A stretch of 9,746 nucleotides of DNA, taken from Planctomycetaceae bacterium. GTDB taxonomy: Bacteria > Planctomycetota > Planctomycetia > Pirellulales > Pirellulaceae. The stretch is from the NCBI GenBank assembly GCA_022614795.1, contig JAKEHX010000691.1:1-9746 (forward strand). Direction: 5' to 3'. Made by a program: the position numbers and the translations under genes. Shown here in pieces: positions 5,903 to 9,746 of this stretch. How positions within the stretch are numbered: position 1 is the stretch's first letter; the number at the start of each line of letters is the position of its first letter. The notes under the pieces were generated by a model. That model searched no databases. It was not told where the DNA came from and saw nothing but the letters and a program-made list of their open reading frames with translations.

Positions 5903-7636
5903 CTACTTTTTCCCAACCAGCTTCTTCATCTGCACCCACGTCCGCGTATTGGCCACGTCGTCCTTGGTCAGGCCGGCGCGGCGGGCTTGAAGAATGCCGT
6001 AGCGGAGCATCTCCAGGCCGTCGGGCGAATGCGCGTCGGTGTTGATCACGATCGGAATGCCGTGCTGCCGGGCCGCGGCGCAATAGACGTCGTTCAGATC
6101 GAGCCGCTGCGGGTTGGCGTTCAGCTCCAAGAGCTTGCCGTGTTTCTTGGCGGCGGCAAACACGGCGTCCAGATCAACCTCATAGGCCTCGCGGCGGTTG
6201 AGCAACCGGCCCGTGGGATGGGCCACCATCGAAACGTGCGGATTCTCAATCGCCCCCAGAATCCGCTCGGTGATCTGTTGCCGCGGCTGCTTCTGGCCGT
6301 AGTGAATGCTGGCAATGACCCAGTCGGCCTGGGCCAGCACGTCGTCGGGCAGGTCCATCCCCCCTTTCTCCAGAATGTCGCACTCGATCCCCTTGAGCAG
6401 CGTGAAACCTTTGGGCAGCTTTTCGCGGATATTGTCGATCTCGGCCCACTGTTCGAGGACGCGCTGGGGATTGAGGCCCCGGGCCATGCTCACCCGCTGC
6501 GAATGGTCGGTGATGGCGATATAAGCCAGACCCCGCGCGCGGGCCGCGGCCACCATTTCCTCGATCGAGGCACTGCCGTCAGTCGCCGTCGTGTGCATGT
6601 GCAAGTCGCCGCGGATGTCCTTCTCGGTGATCAGTTCCGGCAGCTTGCCGCTAGCGGCCCATTCGAATTCCCGCCGCCCCTCGCGCAGCTCCGGCGGAAA
6701 GACGGGCAGCTTGAGCGTGTCATAGACCTCTTTCTCGCTGGCCCCGGCGATCCGCTCCTCCTTGTCCCCCTTCACGCGAAAGACGCCCCATTCGTTGATC
6801 TTCAGCCCCTTGTCCTTGGCCATGCCGCGAAGGATGACGTTGTGTTCCTTCGAGCCGGTGAAGTACTGCAAAGCCGCCCCGAACGACTCGGCGGGGACGA
6901 CGCGGAGGTCGATTTGCAGGCCGCTGGCGACGCGGATCGACATCTTGGTATCGCCGCGGGCCAGCGTCTGGGTGATCTCCGGGTATTTGCCGAGCCGGTC
7001 CATGACCTGGTTGACGTCGTCCGACACCACGAGGATGTCGAGGTCGCCGATCGTCTCCTTGCCGCGGCGGTAGCTGCCGGTGAATTCGAGCTGCTCGATG
7101 CTCCGGCAGTCCGCCATGTGCTCGCGCAGGTCGGCGACGATTTGATTGGCCTCGGCCCAGTACATGCGCTGGTGGGCCTGCTCGGCGATGCTCATTCCCT
7201 GGAGGATGATCTGCTCGGTCTTGACGCCAAAGCCCTTGAGCTTCTGCACTTTCCCCGCATCGCACGCCGCTTTGAGTTCCGCGAGCGTCTTGATCCCCAG
7301 CTCCTTGTGCAGAGCGGCAGCTTTTCTCGGCCCGACGCCGGGAATGCGCAAGAGGGCCAGCACGCTCTCGGGCACCTGAGCCTTGAGGTCTTCCAGCTGC
7401 GGCAGCGAGCCGGTCTGCACCAGCGTCATGATCTTCGCGGCCAGATCGTCGCCTATGCCCTCGATCGCCTTCAGCTTCTCCTTGCCCAGCTCGACCATCG
7501 CCGCGAGCGACTCGGGATAATCGCGGATCGTCCGCGAGGCATTGCGATAGGCCCGCACGCGGAACGGATTCTCCCCCTTGAAATCGAGAATGTCCCCGAT
7601 CAGGTCAAAGGCGTCGGCGATGTGGGCGTTGGTCAT
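5903..7636 (-). CDS. polX: DNA polymerase/3'-5' exonuclease PolX (X-family polymerase with PHP domain)
   Basis: 577 residues, full length for bacterial PolX, a gap-filling DNA repair polymerase with proofreading and AP-site functions. Helix-hairpin-helix elements that grip DNA lie near the N-terminus: IEGIGDDLAAKI (58-69), IPGVGPRKAAALHKELGI (98-115) and LKGFGVKTEQII (133-144). The nucleotidyltransferase site is GSYRRGKETIGDLDILV (187-203) with D198 and D200, and the third acid is D243 in LQIDLRV. The C-terminal PHP domain keeps its metal ligands: DLHMH (H346, H348), D353, TDH (H378), E418 in GIECD, H445 in SIHYG, H473 in VAHP and NTDAH (D534, H536), so both activities look intact. The ATG at 7636 gives the normal start MTNAHIADAFDLIGDIL; no clear ribosome binding site precedes it. 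It lies 120 bases downstream of the GTPase gene on the same strand. Confidence 0.97.
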   Translation of the reverse strand: MTNAHIADAFDLIGDILDFKGENPFRVRAYRNASRTIRDYPESLAAMVELGKEKLKAIEGIGDDLAAKIMTLVQTGSLPQLEDLKAQVPESVLALLRIPGVGPRKAAALHKELGIKTLAELKAACDAGKVQKLKGFGVKTEQIILQGMSIAEQAHQRMYWAEANQIVADLREHMADCRSIEQLEFTGSYRRGKETIGDLDILVVSDDVNQVMDRLGKYPEITQTLARGDTKMSIRVASGLQIDLRVVPAESFGAALQYFTGSKEHNVILRGMAKDKGLKINEWGVFRVKGDKEERIAGASEKEVYDTLKLPVFPPELREGRREFEWAASGKLPELITEKDIRGDLHMHTTATDGSASIEEMVAAARARGLAYIAITDHSQRVSMARGLNPQRVLEQWAEIDNIREKLPKGFTLLKGIECDILEKGGMDLPDDVLAQADWVIASIHYGQKQPRQQITERILGAIENPHVSMVAHPTGRLLNRREAYEVDLDAVFAAAKKHGKLLELNANPQRLDLNDVYCAAARQHGIPIVINTDAHSPDGLEMLRYGILQARRAGLTKDDVANTRTWVQMKKLVGKK

Positions 7637-7643
7637 GGCGTGC

Positions 7644-7745
7644 GAGACGGAGAGACAGAGGGACGGAGCGACGGAGGGACAGAGAGAGGCAGCCAGTCAA
7701 TCAAGCTCCGCTCTCCCCGTCTCTCATTCTCTCCGTCTCTCCGTC
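7644..7745. repeat. Purine/pyrimidine-biased inverted repeat between the GTPase gene and polX
   Basis: The left part (7644-7688) is almost all purine, with repeated GACGGAG or GACAGAG units. The right part (7711-7745) is rich in CTCTCC and CCGTCTCT units. The outer arms GACGGAGAGAC (7646-7656) and GTCTCTCCGTC (7735-7745) are perfect 11-bp reverse complements, and the inner parts pair imperfectly. The whole region could fold as one long imperfect hairpin in the 120-bp gap between two minus-strand genes. It may attenuate read-through to polX, or be one copy of a low-complexity repeat family. No T-run terminator is seen. Confidence 0.65.
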
Positions 7746-7756
7746 GGATGCCAGCA

Positions 7757-8755
7757 CTAGGCGTGGATCTCCACGACATCCTTGTCGTGTATTACGTAGT
7801 CCCCCTTCATCTGCGTGCCAGGGGCGACGAGCGAAGTGCTCCACACGCGGGCATATTTGAATGTCGCAGCCAGGTCGCGGTGCACCAGCTCCGCCACGTC
7901 GTGCAGCGTCCCGCCCCGCTTGAGCGTAAAGGGCCGGTCGAAGTCGGCCTCCTTCTTGCTCGGCAGCTTCGTATAAACGCGGACGACGTCGAGCGACTGG
8001 TAAATCGCATTGCGCAGCTCCTCCAGACCCGTGCCGTGCTCGGCTGAGATCGAAAAAGTCTGGAAATCCAGCGGGCAAAACTCCATGAGCAGGGCGATGC
8101 GGTCTTCGTATCCGGGCAGATCAATCTTGTTAAGCACCAGGAACGTGCGTGTGAACGACAGACCAATGTCCTCCTCGTCGAGGTGCGTCTGGTTGCCCAG
8201 CCGCGTCTTGGTCAGATTGAGCCGCTCGAGCACGGGGGGCAGGGCATCGATGCCGTCGTCGTTCCCCACGTCGGCCATGAGCAGCACCAGGTCGCTGCCG
8301 CGGATCAGGCCGAGGATGTTCGGGTCAAAAAAGTCCGCCGTAATTGGCGGCGTGTCGACAAGCTGCACCGTCACGTCTTCCCAGGGCATCATGCCGGGCT
8401 GGGGCTCGCGGGTGGTAAACGGATAGGGCGCGACTTCGGGCGTCGCTCGCGTCAGCCGGGCCAGCAACTGGCTTTTGCCGGCATTGGGGCCGCCGATGAT
8501 CGTGGCCCGGCCGGCTCCCTGCCGCTGGATTTGCGGCCCGTGATGTCCCTTCTTGCCGGTCTTCCTGGCGTGCTCCGACTCGTGTTTGGCCTTGCTGATC
8601 TTGGCTTTCAATTCGGCCTGGAGCTTGTCGGTCCCTTTGTGCTTGGGGATTTCGCGGAGCATCAGCTCCAGGCAGCGCAGCTCGTCCTCGGGCGTCTGCG
8701 CGTGGCGGTATTCCGCCTCGGCTTTTTTGTATTGAGGAGTAAGGTTGGCGGGCAT
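7757..8755 (-). CDS. DRG/Obg-like GTPase with C-terminal TGS domain
   Basis: 332 residues. Domains in order: an N-terminal charged helical region (1-~80, PQYKKAEAEYRHAQTPEDEL then KISKAKHESEHARKTGKKG), a G domain and a TGS domain (about 257-332). G motifs: G1 GGPNAGKS (88-95), G2 around T114/T115 (PFTT), G3 DTPP (134-137), G4 NKID (209-212) and G5 SAE (237-239). The G3 reads DTPP where classical GTPases have DxxG, as in DRG/Obg relatives. The C-terminus (IHDKDVVEIHA) is typical of TGS. The layout matches the developmentally regulated GTP-binding (DRG) family, common in archaea and eukaryotes and found in some bacteria, where it is linked to ribosomes and translation; the bacterial function is unknown. 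No Obg glycine-rich domain is present, so this is not ObgE. The stop (TAG) is at 7757-7759. No Shine-Dalgarno site precedes the ATG at 8755. Confidence 0.88.
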   Translation of the reverse strand: MPANLTPQYKKAEAEYRHAQTPEDELRCLELMLREIPKHKGTDKLQAELKAKISKAKHESEHARKTGKKGHHGPQIQRQGAGRATIIGGPNAGKSQLLARLTRATPEVAPYPFTTREPQPGMMPWEDVTVQLVDTPPITADFFDPNILGLIRGSDLVLLMADVGNDDGIDALPPVLERLNLTKTRLGNQTHLDEEDIGLSFTRTFLVLNKIDLPGYEDRIALLMEFCPLDFQTFSISAEHGTGLEELRNAIYQSLDVVRVYTKLPSKKEADFDRPFTLKRGGTLHDVAELVHRDLAATFKYARVWSTSLVAPGTQMKGDYVIHDKDVVEIHA

Positions 8756-8763
8756 GGCGGCCA

Positions 8764-8818
8764 GGAGTCAGGGGTCAGGGGTCAGGCGTCGGGAGTCAGG
8801 GCCAGGAGTCAGAAGTCG
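8764..8818. repeat. 7-bp tandem repeat block, GGNGTCA type
   Basis: Units of seven bases run GGAGTCA, GGGGTCA, GGGGTCA, GGCGTCG and GGAGTCA (8764-8798), then after a 6-base slip GGAGTCA and GAAGTCG (8805-8818). The following GGTTAGG, GTTCGGG and GTCGCGG at 8820-8840 keep a rough heptamer rhythm. The block starts nine bases upstream of the GTPase ATG (minus strand), so it fills the region where a promoter or ribosome binding site would be. It is not a CRISPR array: the units are too short and there are no spacers. Confidence 0.75.
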
Positions 8819-8863
8819 CGGTTAGGGTTCGGGGTCGCGGAATTGGCTGGCCGCAGGCTGTCT

Positions 8864-8909
8864 GTACTTTGTACTCGGTACTCCGTACTCAGTACTCGGT
8901 ACAGAGTAT
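8864..8909. repeat. 7-bp tandem repeat block, GTACTCN type
   Basis: GTAC occurs at 8864, 8871, 8878, 8885, 8892 and 8899, exactly every seven bases, with the triplets TTT, TCG, TCC, TCA, TCG and AGA between or after them. GTAC is self-complementary, so any two units can pair. Read on the minus strand the unit is NGAGTAC, which resembles the GGAGTCA unit of the block at 8764-8818 with two bases exchanged. It lies in the 225-bp gap between the bioF-like gene and the GTPase gene. No function is evident. Confidence 0.75.
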
Positions 8910-8980
8910 GGAACGTGATTAACGACACATCCATCGAGCGGCAATGAAACCATCACAAGTTACCCGCTCATGCTGCTCCA

Positions 8981-9746
8981 TTATCCAACTACCTCCACAA
9001 GCGCCGCAACGAGGTCGTCGATCTGCTGCTCGGTGTGCAAGGCGGTCAGACTGATGCGCAGGAGCGACTGCCCCTCGGGCACACTGGGCGGGCGGATGCC
9101 GGGGACGAAGAATCCGCGGCGGCGGAGCTCGGCGGCGGCGGCCATCGTGCGATTCGCGTCGCGGAGGATCACGGGGACGATCTGGCAGAGCGACGTTGGC
9201 TTGATGAGGTCACATTCTCGCAATGTGCTGCGCAAATAGAAGGCCAGCTGTTGTACGCGTTGTCGCCGCGCGGGTTCGGTTCGCACGATCTCGAGTGCGG
9301 CCAGTCCGGCGGCAGCACAGGCAGCAGGCGCGGCAGTCGAAAAGACGTACGGCCGGGCGCGATTCGCGAGCCAGTCGATGAGGCGTTTCGATCCCGCAAC
9401 AAATCCGCCGTGGCTTCCCAGGGCTTTGCTCAAAGTCCCAACGCGGACGTGAACTTGCTGCTCGAGTTCCAGAAGTTCGCAGATTCCGCGGCCATGATTC
9501 CCGATGACGCCGGTCGCGTGCGCCTCGTCCACCAATAGCATTGCGCCGCAGGTGGCAGCCATCTCGGCCAGGTGCTGTAGTGGAGCCGTGTCGCCGTGCA
9601 TCGAGAAGAGCGAGTCTGTGATGATCAAGCGGCGGTTTACCTCGCCGCTTGCCAAGAGGGTCCGCAGACGATCGACATCGCCGTGGCCATAAATGTGAAC
9701 CGCGGCGCCGCTCGACCGGCAGCCGTCGATGATGCTGGCGTGGTTC
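8981..9746 (-). CDS. bioF: 8-amino-7-oxononanoate synthase (BioF-like alpha-oxoamine synthase), C-terminal part (5' end outside window)
   Basis: The frame is open from the window edge (first whole codon 9743-9745) to the TAA at 8981-8983, giving 254 residues. An internal TTG at 9655 is not the start: the protein continues upstream as NHASIIDGCRSS, a normal alpha-oxoamine synthase segment. The enzyme uses pyridoxal phosphate to join pimeloyl-ACP or -CoA with alanine in biotin synthesis. Visible motifs, numbered in the fragment: VHIYGHGD (16-23), TDSLFSMHGDTAPL (43-56), VDEAHATG (72-79, with D73 contacting the cofactor nitrogen) and GTLSKALGSHGGF (103-115, with K107 forming the Schiff base). 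The tail RPPSVPEGQSLLRISLTALHTEQQIDDL fits BioF better than glycine C-acetyltransferase (Kbl), but Kbl or another family member is possible. No other bio gene is seen in the window. Confidence 0.85.
   Translation of the reverse strand, partial: NHASIIDGCRSSGAAVHIYGHGDVDRLRTLLASGEVNRRLIITDSLFSMHGDTAPLQHLAEMAATCGAMLLVDEAHATGVIGNHGRGICELLELEQQVHVRVGTLSKALGSHGGFVAGSKRLIDWLANRARPYVFSTAAPAACAAAGLAALEIVRTEPARRQRVQQLAFYLRSTLRECDLIKPTSLCQIVPVILRDANRTMAAAAELRRRGFFVPGIRPPSVPEGQSLLRISLTALHTEQQIDDLVAALVEVVG

Noticed and set aside
5897..8047. Plus-strand open frame of 716 codons
   Set aside because: It runs antisense to all of polX, the repeat gap and part of the GTPase gene. polX has intact catalytic motifs, so the plus-strand frame is a composition artefact.
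8764..8909. CRISPR array
   Set aside because: Units are seven bases with no spacers and no cas genes are nearby.
8910..8980. Small gene or terminator after the bioF-like gene
   Set aside because: No open frame with a start and ribosome binding site, and no stem followed by a T-run, could be found.

Overview
The window looks like a piece of a high-GC bacterial chromosome, most likely from a planctomycete (Pirellulales-like). This is an inference from several things: a secreted squalene-cyclase-type repeat protein of the kind expanded in that phylum, a groES with no groEL beside it, a DRG/Obg-type GTPase with a TGS domain, weak use of Shine-Dalgarno sites, and gaps between genes filled with short hairpins and 7-bp tandem repeats. 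No rRNA, tRNA, CRISPR array, transposase or integrase was seen.

Layout. (1) 1-504 (+) is the 3' end of an Old Yellow Enzyme-family flavin oxidoreductase. It converges on (2) a long coiled-coil protein (613-1992, -), and between them lies a twin hairpin whose two units differ by a compensatory base-pair swap. (3) The divergent gap 1993-2287 holds a 16-bp tandem duplication and a 22-bp inverted repeat, then a solitary groES (2288-2575, +). (4) A small HicB/HicA toxin-antitoxin pair follows (2658-3058, +). (5) Next are a secreted alpha/alpha-toroid protein (3150-4268, +) and, 5 bp later, a membrane-anchored protein of unknown function (4274-5062, +). (6) On the minus strand a compact two-gene cassette of unknown function (5839 down to 5091) has an ATGA start/stop overlap and its own -10 element. 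A decayed copy of the 2151 repeat supplies its last stop codon. (7) polX (7636-5903, -) lies downstream of a DRG-like GTPase (8755-7757, -), separated by a purine/pyrimidine-biased repeat region. (8) At the right edge is a bioF-like PLP enzyme (9746-8981, -, 5' end outside the window), separated from the GTPase by two blocks of 7-bp tandem repeats.

Working view. The flanks (flavin oxidoreductase, groES, polX, GTPase, bioF) are housekeeping or metabolic genes. The middle, roughly 2580-5880, is accessory: a toxin-antitoxin pair, an orphan membrane protein and the two-gene cassette, with visibly less GC-biased codons in several of them. The most interesting candidates for undescribed biology are the cassette at 5091-5839, with a cysteine/histidine protein resembling a papain/NlpC-like enzyme, and the structured repeats at 548-603, 2151-2202 and 5075-5096.
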